This document shows, one piece after another, positions 16,482 to 25,483 of a DNA stretch of 64,000 bases. The DNA is taken from the NCBI GenBank assembly GCA_964479695.1, contig CAYZSO010000007.1:56067-120066 (forward strand), read 5' to 3'. The notes under the pieces are model-generated. The model saw only the letters and a list, made by a program, of their open reading frames with translations. It was not told where the DNA came from and made no database searches. The position numbers and the translations under genes are program-made. This DNA comes from JAAYZH01 sp964479695. Lineage in GTDB: Bacteria; Bacillota; Clostridia; Saccharofermentanales; Fastidiosipilaceae. Numbering within the stretch: position 1 is the stretch's first letter; every line of letters starts with the position of its first letter.

Positions 16482-18175
16482 CCGAAATTATAATTACTTA
16501 CGATGGGTTTTCTCCCCGACACTTGGTCGTGGTAATACTCATAGAAGCAAATCCCCAGGAAACTTCCCGTGATGTTTATTGCTTGCGTGAATCCCAGATT
16601 GTTTAAGGCCATCACCGCGTTATAGCTTCTTTGGCCGCTTCGGCAATGCAGGTAAATTGGGCGATTAGTCGGGATTTCAGAGATCCGTCGACGAAGCTGA
16701 CTGAGTGGAATATTGACAGCACCGATAATATGGCCTGCCGCATATTCATCCTCTTCCCTAACATCAATAATATAGGCGCCGTTTTCGACCAAATCGCGCA
16801 CCTGATCAACATTGACCTGGCGGAAGGCTTTGGCCAGAAGGTTCCCTGCGACATAGCCCGCGTAGTTGACAATGTCTTTGGAAGTGGAGAATGGCGGGGC
16901 ATAGGCGAATTCCAGCTCCTGCAAATCATAGACCGTACCATTCTGATGCATCACGGTGGCGATGACGTCGATTCTTTTCGTGACGTCGCCGCGGCCAATG
17001 GCTTGCGCACCGAGAACTTTGCCGGATGGCACTTCGAAGATAAGCTTAAAATGCATCGGGTTGGCGTCCGGCATGAGGCCAACCTTGTCATTGAGGATCA
17101 AGTGGACAATATCGTAGGCCAGCTCCGGGTTTTGGTTGGCAATGGTCCATTCATTAAGCCCGGTGGCCGCCGCATTGTAGTCGAACACTTTGATCGCGGA
17201 GGAGCCGAAGAAACCTTGGCCTGTCCGCACAGGTTTGTCGTTAATGGTATCTGCTACAATGCGTGCCTGTTTCGCAGCAGGGCCTGCCAATGCGAGTTTC
17301 ATAGGCGTTCCGGTGAGTTCGTTTGTGACTTCAACCGCATCGCCAATCGCATAGATGGATTCATCATTCGTTCGATAAACCTTATTCACCGCGATTGCCC
17401 CCGTCTTGCCGAGAGTCAAACCGCAGGCTTTGGCCAAATCCGTCTCCGGCGACACCCCGATCGCTAAGACAATTCCTTCTGCATTCACGGTTCGTCCGGA
17501 ACGAAGGGTGATTTGATTCTCACCGATGCTTTCAACCAAGTCATCCAAAATCAGGTTGACTCCCTGATCCAGGAGCTCTTTGTGGAGGATTTGCACCATG
17601 TCATCATCGTAGGGGCGCAGAATCTGCGACGTTCCTTCGATCAGAGTGATGTTCTTTCCCGCCATTCGGAGATTCTCAGCAATCTCAACACCGATGAAGC
17701 CACCGCCGATCACGGCAATTTCATTGTGCTGCGAAGTCATTTCAACCAGTTTCTCGATGTCCTCAACATTTCGCAACGTGTAAAGGGGCATGAGCTCTTT
17801 ACCGGGGAAATTAGGGACGATCGGTTTGGCACCAGGGGACAAAATGAGCACATCGTATGGGTCGAAGAAAGTTTCGCCAGTCAGGAGATTTTCGACTTCT
17901 ACCTGTTTCTTGGCACGGTCGATGGCGACCACCTCGTGTCTAGTCATCACCTTGATGTTATACGAGTCACGGAAGGTCTCGGGACTTACCATCAGTAAAT
18001 CTTCCGTCTCAGGGACCACGCCACTCAAGCGATAAGGCAAAGAGCAATTGGAGAAAGAGACATCTCTGCCTCTCTCGTACATGGTAATCTGATCTTCTTC
18101 ACTATTTCGTCTGAGTCTAGTTGCAGCCGAAGCGCCGCCGGCGACACCACCTACGATAATTATTTTTTTCGACAT
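16478..18175 (-). CDS. CoA-disulfide reductase-like FAD/NAD(P) oxidoreductase with C-terminal rhodanese domain
   Basis: A 565-residue flavoprotein: FAD-binding IVGGVAGGASAATRLRR at the start, the redox-active cysteine in FSNCSLPY (Cys44), an NAD(P)-binding VIGGGFIGVEIAENL near 155, FAD-contacting YAIGDAVEV, and a C-terminal rhodanese domain with active-site HCRSGQRS (Cys511). This is the fused Cdr/Nox-rhodanese type (compare CoADR-RHD of bacilli), which reduces CoA disulfides, persulfides or polysulfides. A separate one-domain rhodanese is encoded 48 bases upstream on the same strand, pointing to sulfane-sulfur handling or oxidative stress defence. Confidence 0.9.
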   Translation of the reverse strand: MSKKIIIVGGVAGGASAATRLRRNSEEDQITMYERGRDVSFSNCSLPYRLSGVVPETEDLLMVSPETFRDSYNIKVMTRHEVVAIDRAKKQVEVENLLTGETFFDPYDVLILSPGAKPIVPNFPGKELMPLYTLRNVEDIEKLVEMTSQHNEIAVIGGGFIGVEIAENLRMAGKNITLIEGTSQILRPYDDDMVQILHKELLDQGVNLILDDLVESIGENQITLRSGRTVNAEGIVLAIGVSPETDLAKACGLTLGKTGAIAVNKVYRTNDESIYAIGDAVEVTNELTGTPMKLALAGPAAKQARIVADTINDKPVRTGQGFFGSSAIKVFDYNAAATGLNEWTIANQNPELAYDIVHLILNDKVGLMPDANPMHFKLIFEVPSGKVLGAQAIGRGDVTKRIDVIATVMHQNGTVYDLQELEFAYAPPFSTSKDIVNYAGYVAGNLLAKAFRQVNVDQVRDLVENGAYIIDVREEDEYAAGHIIGAVNIPLSQLRRRISEIPTNRPIYLHCRSGQRSYNAVMALNNLGFTQAINITGSFLGICFYEYYHDQVSGRKPIVSNYNFG

Positions 18176-18223
18176 ATTTTTTCCTACTCTATTATTCTAT
18201 GTCTCTATCTATGTCTCTACATC

Positions 18224-18526
18224 TCACTTGCGATAGGCATTCATGCCACCGGAAACGTTGATGACCTGGTAGCCGGATTTCGCCAGCTGTTTCGTCGTGT
18301 TTGCGCTTCTCGCGCCACTCTGGCAAAGAAGGTAATACGTGTCGCTTTTGTTCAGGTATTGGTCCGGTTTCGCAAGCAGGGTAGACATGGGTACATTTTT
18401 CGCACCGGGGAAGGATCCGGACTGAAACTCATAGGCTTCTCTGACATCGATAACTTTTGGGCTCTTGATGAGTCTTAGCTCTTGCATAGTGATACTGGGC
18501 GCCTTTGGCCCCCCAAAATTGAACAT
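18224..18526 (-). CDS. Single-domain rhodanese-like sulfurtransferase
   Basis: A 100-residue protein with the rhodanese fold signatures KVIDVREAYEFQSGSFPGAKNVP and the catalytic loop LCQSGARSA (Cys68). It should carry persulfide sulfur in the cytoplasm. It precedes the CoADR-rhodanese flavoprotein gene by 48 bases on the same strand and is probably co-transcribed. No signal peptide is visible. Confidence 0.9.
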   Translation of the reverse strand: MFNFGGPKAPSITMQELRLIKSPKVIDVREAYEFQSGSFPGAKNVPMSTLLAKPDQYLNKSDTYYLLCQSGARSANTTKQLAKSGYQVINVSGGMNAYRK

Positions 18527-18612
18527 ACAGTTTCCTCACTTTTTCGTACTTCCATTTGCGGATGAATTCTCAGTTATGGTAAGAATTCAGCTAGTAGATT
18601 TCTGTGTCCAAA

Positions 18613-19482
18613 TCACCAGTATCTTATACCTTCATATGTAAACACAGACAAGCGATCCCTGAACTGAACCTTTAGCGCCTCACGAAGGAATGACAAAACA
18701 GGTCTTTCACTGACATCGTGACCCGTGGCGAAAATAGCAATCCCCCGCTCGCGACAAGCAATTTGGTCGTGATACTTCATTTCACCCGTAACGATGGCAT
18801 TTACACCTCGTTTAGACGCTTCGTCGAGCCAAGTTCCGTCCCAGGAACCGCCGCTGACCGCAATTCGGCTGACCGGAGCATCCTCCTGAAAATTGACGAA
18901 GCACGAGCGCCCGAGGTTCATAAGGCAGAGATCTTGAATCTTCCGTCTGGTCCATTCACCGCTCACGATTTTCACGAAACCGGGCTTTTGCCCTCGATAG
19001 AACTCGCTCCCGGGGAACAGATCCTGCAGATAGGTTTGATCCGTAAAACCCAGCCAACTCGCCTGATCCGTGAAGTTCTCTTGATCGGCAAGTGGAACCA
19101 AAGAATCCGGTAGCACCTCGCCACCTAATCCCAAGATCTTCACCAGGCTGTCATTGACACCCCAAGGGGCGGCATCCAAATTCGTATGCATAGCGTACAC
19201 AGCGATATCCCGCTTCACCAAGTCGCGGACAATTCGCTCCTCAGGAATGATCGGCCTCACCCCCGCCAGCGGTTGAAAAAAGAGCGGATGATGGGTCAAA
19301 ATCAGATCAGCATTGACCTTCCCGGCCTCTTCAAGCGTCAGGCCATCCATGTCCAGCGCCAGCAAGATATGATGAATCTCCTGCTCCGGGTCGCCAATCG
19401 CAAGCCCACTCTTATCCCAACTTTCTTGCCAAGCCAGCGGAGCCAGCCGCTCCAGATAATTCATGATCTCCAGAAGTTTCAT
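18613..19482 (-). CDS. Nif3-like dinuclear metal-centre protein (YqfO/YbgI family)
   Basis: The 289-residue protein has the NIF3 signatures: LAPLAWQESWDKSGLAIGDP at the N-terminus, metal-binding LILTHHPLFF, AMHTNLDAAPWGVND, and the late GDVS-type metal site around AIFATGHDVSERPVL. It forms a hexamer with two metals per subunit; a role as a GTP cyclohydrolase-like or nucleotide-binding hydrolase has been suggested, but the function is uncertain. It starts two bases after trmK ends, in the standard Bacillota order. Confidence 0.93.
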   Translation of the reverse strand: MKLLEIMNYLERLAPLAWQESWDKSGLAIGDPEQEIHHILLALDMDGLTLEEAGKVNADLILTHHPLFFQPLAGVRPIIPEERIVRDLVKRDIAVYAMHTNLDAAPWGVNDSLVKILGLGGEVLPDSLVPLADQENFTDQASWLGFTDQTYLQDLFPGSEFYRGQKPGFVKIVSGEWTRRKIQDLCLMNLGRSCFVNFQEDAPVSRIAVSGGSWDGTWLDEASKRGVNAIVTGEMKYHDQIACRERGIAIFATGHDVSERPVLSFLREALKVQFRDRLSVFTYEGIRYW

Positions 19483-19484
19483 CC

Positions 19485-20249
19485 CTACTCCCCTCCCGCC
19501 AAATTGCGGGCTAACTCCTCCACAAGAGCCTCTCGCCTCAGCTTCTTCTCACCGTTGAGGCCTGCAATTTCCCCTCTCGCAATGCGGATTTGGCGTCTGC
19601 AATAGTTGTCGGCCAAAGCCGCCCCCATCTCACCTTCACCGAAGATCGGCCCCAGCCCACCTTCACCGAAGATTGGCCCCAGCCAATCTTCGACCTCGCC
19701 GCCGGTACTGTCCTTGTTATCCGAGTTCTGCAACTTGACCAAGGCATCTTTCGTAAAAACAGCCGTGTCCGCACTGTAGACCCAGCCGCGATCTTCAACG
19801 AGTTTTTGTTCGCCGGCCTCAGCCCCGGCAAGGCGAAACATCTCACGAACCAAGGCAACATCCCGCATCGCCTGCCAAACAAGCCTCAGGGTATAATCCT
19901 CCGGCACAAGTACAAGATCAAGAGTCTGGCGGAGGATCGAAAGGATCTCACGCCCACCCATCCCCGCAATAACAACGGTATCCTGCGCTTCGGGATGCCA
20001 AACAGAGAGCCCGTCGGAGAGGCTCAACGTCGCTCTCCCTGACTTCTCGTACGGAGAGGTGGCTAAGGCGGCTTTGGCCAAAGGACCCTCACGCTTATCA
20101 ATCAGCAAAGCCTTGCCCTCCGGGTGATTCTCCAAGAAGAAGGCGGACAAATAGCCGTGGTCGCAACCAACGTCGATCAGCCGCAGCGTATCCTCGGGAA
20201 GCAAATCATAGGCAGCCCGAAGCCTACCTCGGAGCACCACCTGGGGCAT
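19485..20249 (-). CDS. trmK: tRNA (adenine(22)-N(1))-methyltransferase TrmK
   Basis: A 254-residue class I methyltransferase with SAM motif LIDVGCDHGYLSAFFLE and the TrmK-specific VVIAGMGGREI, followed by a C-terminal helical region. It methylates A22 of some tRNAs. The start ATG overlaps the rpoD stop by one base. The C-terminal region carries two copies of LGPIFGEGG/E (about residues 190-207), produced by an exact-length 27-bp DNA duplication, which is unusual for the family and may form a loop in the coiled region. Confidence 0.93.
   Translation of the reverse strand: MPQVVLRGRLRAAYDLLPEDTLRLIDVGCDHGYLSAFFLENHPEGKALLIDKREGPLAKAALATSPYEKSGRATLSLSDGLSVWHPEAQDTVVIAGMGGREILSILRQTLDLVLVPEDYTLRLVWQAMRDVALVREMFRLAGAEAGEQKLVEDRGWVYSADTAVFTKDALVKLQNSDNKDSTGGEVEDWLGPIFGEGGLGPIFGEGEMGAALADNYCRRQIRIARGEIAGLNGEKKLRREALVEELARNLAGGE
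19631..19684. repeat. 27-bp in-frame duplication within trmK
   Basis: Two 27-base units at 19631-19657 and 19658-19684 differ at one base (gatcgg versus gattgg). Each adds nine codons, so the reading frame is kept. Confidence 0.9.
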
Positions 20250-21304
20250 TAATCCAAATAATCCTTCAGTCTCTTGCTGCGGCTCGGGTGACGGAGTTTG
20301 CGCAGTGCCTTGGCCTCGATCTGGCGGATCCGTTCCCTAGTGACACCAAACTCCTTACCTACTTCTTCCAACGTGCGCGGACGCCCGTCGTCCAAACCAA
20401 AACGGAGCCTAAGCACCTTCTCTTCACGCTGAGTCAAGCTAGCCAAAATATCATTCAGCTGTTCTTTCAGCAAAGTAAAAGCCGCCTGCTGCTCCGGTGA
20501 TGGGATGTCCTCATCCGGAATGAAGTCGCCCAAATGACTGTCTTCTTCCTCACCGATCGGCTTCTCGAGCGATACCGGCACCTGGGAAATTTTCATAATC
20601 TCCCTGACCTTATCTACAGTCATGTCCATTTCCGCCGCAAGCTCTTCAACCTCCGGCTCGCGGCCCAACTCCTGAATCAGCTGGCGCTGAACGCGAATCA
20701 ATTTATTGATCGTCTCAACCATGTGGACCGGGATGCGGATGGTTCTCGCTTGATCGGCGATTGCGCGGGTGATCGCCTGTCGAATCCACCAAGTTGCGTA
20801 CGTGGAGAACTTAAAGCCTTTCTTGTAGTCGAATTTTTCTACGGCCTTTAAGAGGCCCAGATTCCCTTCTTGAATGAGGTCAAGGAAGGACAAGCCTCTG
20901 CCGGTGTAACGCTTGGCGATTGAGACGACGAGACGAAGGTTTGCTTCTGCCAAATGGTCACGTGCTTCGGTATCACCGTCTTCCATCCGCCTGGCCAGTT
21001 CTTTTTCTTCCTGGGCGGTCAGCAGCGGCACTTTACCTATTTCCTTTAGATACATGCGTACTGGATCGTCGACCGTGATCTGATCGACCTTCACTTTGCT
21101 GTCGTCTTCAACACCAACTTCGTCGGAGACACCTGTATCAGCATTTATTTTTATTCCTTGTGATTCTAACTGGTCCAGTATCCCGTCCAGTTGTTCTAAG
21201 TCAACATCATACTTCTCCAGCAAATCCATAACTTCTCTGTATGAGAGCTGGTTGTTGTTGGCCGCGGCTTCCTTAAGCAGTCGATTTACTATTCCTGTAG
21301 CCAT
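20249..21304 (-). CDS. rpoD: Primary RNA polymerase sigma factor (SigA/RpoD)
   Basis: The 351-residue protein has a short region 1.1, region 1.2 (VDDPVRMYLKEIGKVPLLT), region 2 with ATWWIRQAITRAIADQ, region 3 (VHMVETINKLIRVQRQL) and region 4 with the -35-binding helix (TLEEVGKEFGVTRERIRQIE). It directs transcription from vegetative promoters such as those listed for groESL, rnpB, rpsO, ssrA, scfA and dapA in this window. It lies downstream of dnaG and upstream of trmK, the classical macromolecular-synthesis order. Confidence 0.98.
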   Translation of the reverse strand: MATGIVNRLLKEAAANNNQLSYREVMDLLEKYDVDLEQLDGILDQLESQGIKINADTGVSDEVGVEDDSKVKVDQITVDDPVRMYLKEIGKVPLLTAQEEKELARRMEDGDTEARDHLAEANLRLVVSIAKRYTGRGLSFLDLIQEGNLGLLKAVEKFDYKKGFKFSTYATWWIRQAITRAIADQARTIRIPVHMVETINKLIRVQRQLIQELGREPEVEELAAEMDMTVDKVREIMKISQVPVSLEKPIGEEEDSHLGDFIPDEDIPSPEQQAAFTLLKEQLNDILASLTQREEKVLRLRFGLDDGRPRTLEEVGKEFGVTRERIRQIEAKALRKLRHPSRSKRLKDYLD

Positions 21305-21353
21305 AATTCTCCTTTTCTTAGTGCAAAGGTCTTCTCACGATCTCTATATTATT

Positions 21354-21418
21354 GGTTTGTTATTCTAGTTTGTTGTTCTGGTTTGTTGTTCTGGTTTGTT
21401 GTTCTAATTTGTTATTCT
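21354..21418. repeat. 13-bp tandem repeat, five copies
   Basis: Five head-to-tail units of GGTTTGTTGTTCT with single changes fill 21354-21418, upstream of the rpoD start and in the dnaG-rpoD spacer. Confidence 0.9.
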
Positions 21419-21477
21419 GTGTATTTTTCAGTGTCCGACGGCTGAATTCCGGTTTGATTTATTTGCTGGTCCATTTG

Positions 21478-21575
21478 GTGTTCGAGTGCTCAGGGTTTGA
21501 GTGTTCTGGTGTTCGAGTGTTCAGGGTTTGAGTGTTCAGGGTTCGAGTGTTCAGGGTTCGAGTGTTCTGGTGTTC
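21478..21575. repeat. 15-bp tandem repeat, about six copies
   Basis: Units of about GGGTTCGAGTGTTCA recur with small changes. Because the unit is a multiple of three, an artificial open frame (NTRTL/NPEHS) appears on the minus strand; it has no other support as a gene. Confidence 0.85.
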
Positions 21576-21627
21576 GACGCCTTGGCATTCGGCTTCAAGT
21601 GTTCGGGCTAAAAAGCTCCGGTGCAAA

Positions 21628-21690
21628 CATTCAGAAAGTTTCGGTGTATACATTCAGAAAGTTTCGGTGTATACATTCAGAAATCTTCGT
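21628..21690. repeat. 23-bp tandem repeat reaching into the dnaG 3' end
   Basis: CATTCAGAAAGTTTCGGTGTATA occurs twice in full and once in part; the partial third copy (cattcagaaatcttcg) contains the dnaG stop codon and codes for its last residues. Confidence 0.8.
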
Positions 21691-23584
21691 TCTCACTACT
21701 GAAGCGGTAAGCCTTGTCCATGTCCTTAAGCTCTGTTTGCAGTCTTTGTAACTCTTGCCTCACCCTGACAAATTTCCCGCGCCACTCAGCCGGATCATCC
21801 ATGTTTCCGGAGTCGAGTCTCTTGGTAATGGCATCAGATAGAGCATTTGTGTAATCGATTCTGATCAACAAAATTTGCCTTCGCATAATCAGTGCAATCT
21901 GATCTTGGGTTTCCGGGAGCTCGTCTTGCATCATCAGATTGCCAAACTGGGAAGCTAGACTGTCCCTAACATCATCTTCTTGATCATTGATCAAGCTCAT
22001 CAGCTTCTGGTCATTACTATCCCCCTCAGAGGTCAGGTTCAGCACGCCTTCGACAAAAGGACGTACTTTCTGTTGATGAAACCATTTCGGTTCAACCGTC
22101 AGGTTCAACTCACGGAAAACATCAGGGCGTCTACTAATGCGTAAGAGAAACGATGCTTCCAACTGGTTCAAGTAGAAAGCGGGTTTCGTCTCCCTGTTCT
22201 GCTCTCTAGGTTTCTGCTCTATTTGTGCCGGGGTGTCTTCCGCTACCGGCCTGTAAATACGTCTGGGTTTGCTTCCACCTGCTACCTCTTGCTGCCGCAT
22301 GGAGAGAAGCATATGAATGCTCTCCGTTGGAACTTCCAGTTCTTTCGCAACGCGCGGCACATAAAGCTCTTGTATGACAGGGTTCTTGATTTCAAGCAAC
22401 AAATCAGAGGCCAGCTCCTGATAATAAACTTTGTCCAACTGGTCGCCTCGGGTAGCCTGTTCCTTCGCGTAAATAAACTTATACTCTAATCCGGAAGGAA
22501 CTTCCGTCAGCAACGCGTCAAAATCACTCCTGCCATGTTTGCGAATATAATCATCCGGGTCTTTGGCATCCGGAAGTGAGAGAACGTAGGGTTTCGCCCC
22601 TTTATCCGTTAATACATCGATATTGCGCAAAGTCGCAAGGCGCCCTGCCGTGTCCATGTCATATGCCAGAACAATTTCTTCTTTATATTTCCGAAGAAGA
22701 CCCGCCTGTTGTGACGTCAAAGCAGTCCCCAGTGAGGCAACGGTCTGATCGAAACCGGCTTGGTGAAGTTGGATGCAATCCATGTACCCTTCGACAACGA
22801 TCAACCTATCACTCTTCGTTTTCTTAGCAAGATTCAAGCCATAGAGGTGACGACCCTTCGTATAGATCTCGGTCTCCGGCGAATTCAGGTACTTCGGTAT
22901 GGAGTCATCCAGAACTCGACCGCCAAAAGCAACGATCCGCCCCATCACATCAATGATCGGGAAAATTAGGCGCCCCCTAAATAGATCGTACCAAGCGCCT
23001 TTGCTGTTCTTCTTAAACAGACCGGAATCAGCAATTTCTTCTTCCGTATAGTGCTTATTCCGCAGATGATCCAATAGTCCCTGCCACTGATCCGGTGCAT
23101 AGCCTAGGCCAAAGGCGGTTGCCGTTTGTCTGCTAATTCCACGCCTTGTGAGGTAGTCTCTCACCTCTCTCGCATTTTCTGTCAAAAATGATTTGTAGAA
23201 ATAGCGGGCCGCTTCAACATTCAGATCGTAGAGTCTCTCTTTCTTCTGTTTCTGCTCACGGAATTGTTCGTTATCATCATCATTTTCCGGAACCTGTACT
23301 CCGACCCGCTCACCCAGAAACCTAATCGCTTCCGGATAGCTCATGTGCTCCACATCCATGATGAAATGAATTGCATCTCCGCCCTTATGGCAACCGAAAC
23401 AGTAATAAATCTGTTTCTGCGGCGAAACACTGAACGAGGGCGTTTTCTCTTGATGAAACGGGCAGAGTCCGAAAAGATTTTGCGAAGATTTCTTCGTCAG
23501 ATTGACATACGAAGAGACGACATCTACGATGTCGCTCTTCTGCTTGATCTCTTCGATTATGTTCTCCGGAATTCGTCTGGCCAT
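21677..23584 (-). CDS. dnaG: DNA primase DnaG
   Basis: A 635-residue primase: an N-terminal zinc-binding domain (LCPFHQEKTPSFSV, YYCFGCHKGGD), the RNA-polymerase core (SGLFKKNSKGAWYDLFRGRLIFPI, FGGRVLDDS) and the TOPRIM domain (RLIVVEGYMDCIQL, YDMDTAGR), then a C-terminal helicase-interaction region with an Arg/Pro/Gln-rich linker near 440-465. It makes RNA primers at the replication fork. It is the first gene of the dnaG-rpoD-trmK-nif3 series, although 372 bases of tandem repeats separate it from rpoD. Confidence 0.97.
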   Translation of the reverse strand: MARRIPENIIEEIKQKSDIVDVVSSYVNLTKKSSQNLFGLCPFHQEKTPSFSVSPQKQIYYCFGCHKGGDAIHFIMDVEHMSYPEAIRFLGERVGVQVPENDDDNEQFREQKQKKERLYDLNVEAARYFYKSFLTENAREVRDYLTRRGISRQTATAFGLGYAPDQWQGLLDHLRNKHYTEEEIADSGLFKKNSKGAWYDLFRGRLIFPIIDVMGRIVAFGGRVLDDSIPKYLNSPETEIYTKGRHLYGLNLAKKTKSDRLIVVEGYMDCIQLHQAGFDQTVASLGTALTSQQAGLLRKYKEEIVLAYDMDTAGRLATLRNIDVLTDKGAKPYVLSLPDAKDPDDYIRKHGRSDFDALLTEVPSGLEYKFIYAKEQATRGDQLDKVYYQELASDLLLEIKNPVIQELYVPRVAKELEVPTESIHMLLSMRQQEVAGGSKPRRIYRPVAEDTPAQIEQKPREQNRETKPAFYLNQLEASFLLRISRRPDVFRELNLTVEPKWFHQQKVRPFVEGVLNLTSEGDSNDQKLMSLINDQEDDVRDSLASQFGNLMMQDELPETQDQIALIMRRQILLIRIDYTNALSDAITKRLDSGNMDDPAEWRGKFVRVRQELQRLQTELKDMDKAYRFSSENEDF

Positions 23585-23719
23585 ATTTTCCCCCTCTTAA
23601 GGTAAATACGTAGAGCCATGGCAAAATCCCTTTATTTCGGGAGGTAAATTTACAAAATATTAACAGCTGACTCGAAGTTGCCGTAAGTTTAAGGCTGTCA
23701 ACTCAAATATGGGTCTGAA

Positions 23720-23967
23720 GCCTGGCTACCTAATGCTGAAGCCAGGTTACCAACAGCTGAGGCCGGGATACCATCAGCTGAAGCCAGGATACCATCAGCT
23801 GAAGCCAGGATACCATCAGCTGAAGCCAGGATACCATCAGCNNNNNNNNNNNNNNNNNNNNNNNNNNNNNNNNNNNNNNNNNNNNNNNNNNNNNNNNNNN
23901 NNNNNNNNNNNNNNNNNNNNNNNNNNNNNNNNNNNNNNNNNTGAAGCCAGGATACCCACACAGGAAA
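23720..23967. repeat. 21-bp tandem repeat array interrupted by the sequence gap
   Basis: The unit CTGAAGCCAGGATACCATCAG (split here as 20 plus final G) is repeated at least five times up to 23841 and resumes at 23942 after the Ns; earlier units are degenerate (gaagcctggctacctaatg, ctgaagccaggttaccaacag). The unit is a multiple of three, so several frames stay open (GYHQLKP), but no start site or ribosome site argues for a gene. The true copy number is unknown because the assembly broke here. Confidence 0.9.
23842..23941. other. Assembly gap of 100 Ns
   Basis: Exactly 100 undetermined bases lie inside the 21-bp repeat array. A round 100 usually marks a scaffold join of unknown length, so genes could be missing between dnaG and scfB. 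Confidence 0.98.
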
Positions 23968-25353
23968 TTATTCTGTTACCTTCTCCCTATATTTAACCCA
24001 GAGCGCAGCTTCCAGTCTCTTCTTCTGCAATTGACAACCATGTTCATAGGTTCCGTCGAGTGAACCGGTCGCATGATAATGGTTAGCCAAACAACCACCT
24101 GAGCAGAAATACTTAGCCCAACATGTATCGCAAGGTTTGCGGTTAGGGATAAGACGCTTGTCAAACATTTTCCGTAAAGCAGGAGACAGTTCGGAAGGCT
24201 TCTGCGACACATTCCCCATCAGGAACTCCTCTTCCCCAACAAATTGGTGGCAAGGATAAATGTCACCTTGTGGAGTAACGGCAATATATTCAGAGCCGAC
24301 GCCACAACCTTTCAGTCGTTTATACGTACAAGGACCTTCATCTAAATCAAGGTTGAAATGGAAGAAGCGATAGGGATGCGCTCCGTCTTTTTCTTCAACA
24401 TAATGAAGTGCCAGTTTCTCGTATTCCGCTTGGACGTCCAAAATATCCTCATCCGTGAGTGCATAAGGATCCGTAGGATCAGCCACAACCGGTTCCATAG
24501 AAATTTGTTTCAAATCCTTTTCGGCGAGATAAGCGACATCATTGGAGAAATCAGTATTGAAGTGCGTGAACGTACCTCTAACGTAAAATTCCTTATCGTC
24601 GCCTCGCTCTTCAACCATGGCCTTGATGTTGCGAATGATCGGGTCATAAGAAGCTTTGCCATTCGGTGCGGGTCTCATATAATTATGGACCTCCGGCCTA
24701 CCATCAATACTTAAGACCACATTTTTGAAGTGCTCATTAATATAGGTGCGCTTCTCCTCATCAAGAAGCAAACCATTCGTCGTCATGGTAAGTCGTAAAT
24801 CCTTGCCAGTTTCCGCGGCTCGTGTCTCACAGTAATCAACTAATTCAGTCACAACCTGCCAATTCAGCAAAGGCTCGCCGCCGAAAAAGTCGATATCAAG
24901 ATTATGTCTGGGTCCTGAAGCCTCGATCAGAAAATCAATGGCCTTTTCCCCCACTTCGGTCGTCAGCATTTCCCGTTTCCCGGAGTGATAATCCCCTTGC
25001 CCTGCGAAACAATAGCGACAGCGCAGATTACAGTCATGACAAATATGAAGACACATAGACTTGATCACGGGTTCGTCCGGATAGAGTTGATCCAACCGCA
25101 CTTGAGTTGGCGCCTGAAATAAACCGCCATTCTCGCGAAGTTCCGCAATTTCTTCCATTATGGTATCCGCATCATCCGCGAGTTCCGGGTAAGTAGCCTG
25201 AAGATCTCTTATGACATCCGCGTCCGGTTCCTGGCCACTAAGCGGATCGTAAGCACTAAGTAGATGCCATGTGGGTCTATCCAGAGCGAGAAGTGCCTGG
25301 TTCTCCGAATCAAAGGCTAAATAGTCCCCGTTAATTTCAAAAGTATGCAGCAA
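23968..25353 (-). CDS. scfB: SCIFF peptide maturase, radical SAM thioether-forming enzyme
   Basis: TTG 25353 is taken as the start: it has GGAG six bases upstream and gives LHTFEINGDYLAFD, the usual beginning of this family; a TTG at 25383 would add ten poor residues. The radical SAM cluster motif CNLRCRYC lies near 100, and the SPASM domain follows with CGVGSEYIAVTPQGDIYPCH and CDTCWAKYFCSGGC binding auxiliary iron-sulfur clusters. It links cysteine sulfur to the alpha carbon of a threonine in the SCIFF peptide encoded about 130 bases upstream. Length 461 residues is normal. Confidence 0.94.
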   Translation of the reverse strand: MLHTFEINGDYLAFDSENQALLALDRPTWHLLSAYDPLSGQEPDADVIRDLQATYPELADDADTIMEEIAELRENGGLFQAPTQVRLDQLYPDEPVIKSMCLHICHDCNLRCRYCFAGQGDYHSGKREMLTTEVGEKAIDFLIEASGPRHNLDIDFFGGEPLLNWQVVTELVDYCETRAAETGKDLRLTMTTNGLLLDEEKRTYINEHFKNVVLSIDGRPEVHNYMRPAPNGKASYDPIIRNIKAMVEERGDDKEFYVRGTFTHFNTDFSNDVAYLAEKDLKQISMEPVVADPTDPYALTDEDILDVQAEYEKLALHYVEEKDGAHPYRFFHFNLDLDEGPCTYKRLKGCGVGSEYIAVTPQGDIYPCHQFVGEEEFLMGNVSQKPSELSPALRKMFDKRLIPNRKPCDTCWAKYFCSGGCLANHYHATGSLDGTYEHGCQLQKKRLEAALWVKYREKVTE

Positions 25354-25483
25354 AATAAACTCCAATTTCCAGTTAAGAATCAATACAGTTTGGGATCAAT
25401 ACAGTTTGGATAAACAACAAAAAGCACGGCTCCCACACTCGCGGAAGACATGCTCAATTTGTCAAGACGCTGTGCAAAGAAAA

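Noticed and set aside
21459..21653. 64-codon minus-strand frame with NTRTL repeats upstream of rpoD
   Set aside because: Produced by the 15-bp tandem repeat; no start signal.
23720..23967. Possible CRISPR array
   Set aside because: Repeats are directly adjacent with no spacers and no cas genes are near.
23709..23996. Open frames (GYHQLKP repeats) through the 21-bp array and Ns
   Set aside because: They exist only because the unit is a multiple of three and Ns contain no stops; there is no start site, ribosome site or conserved domain.
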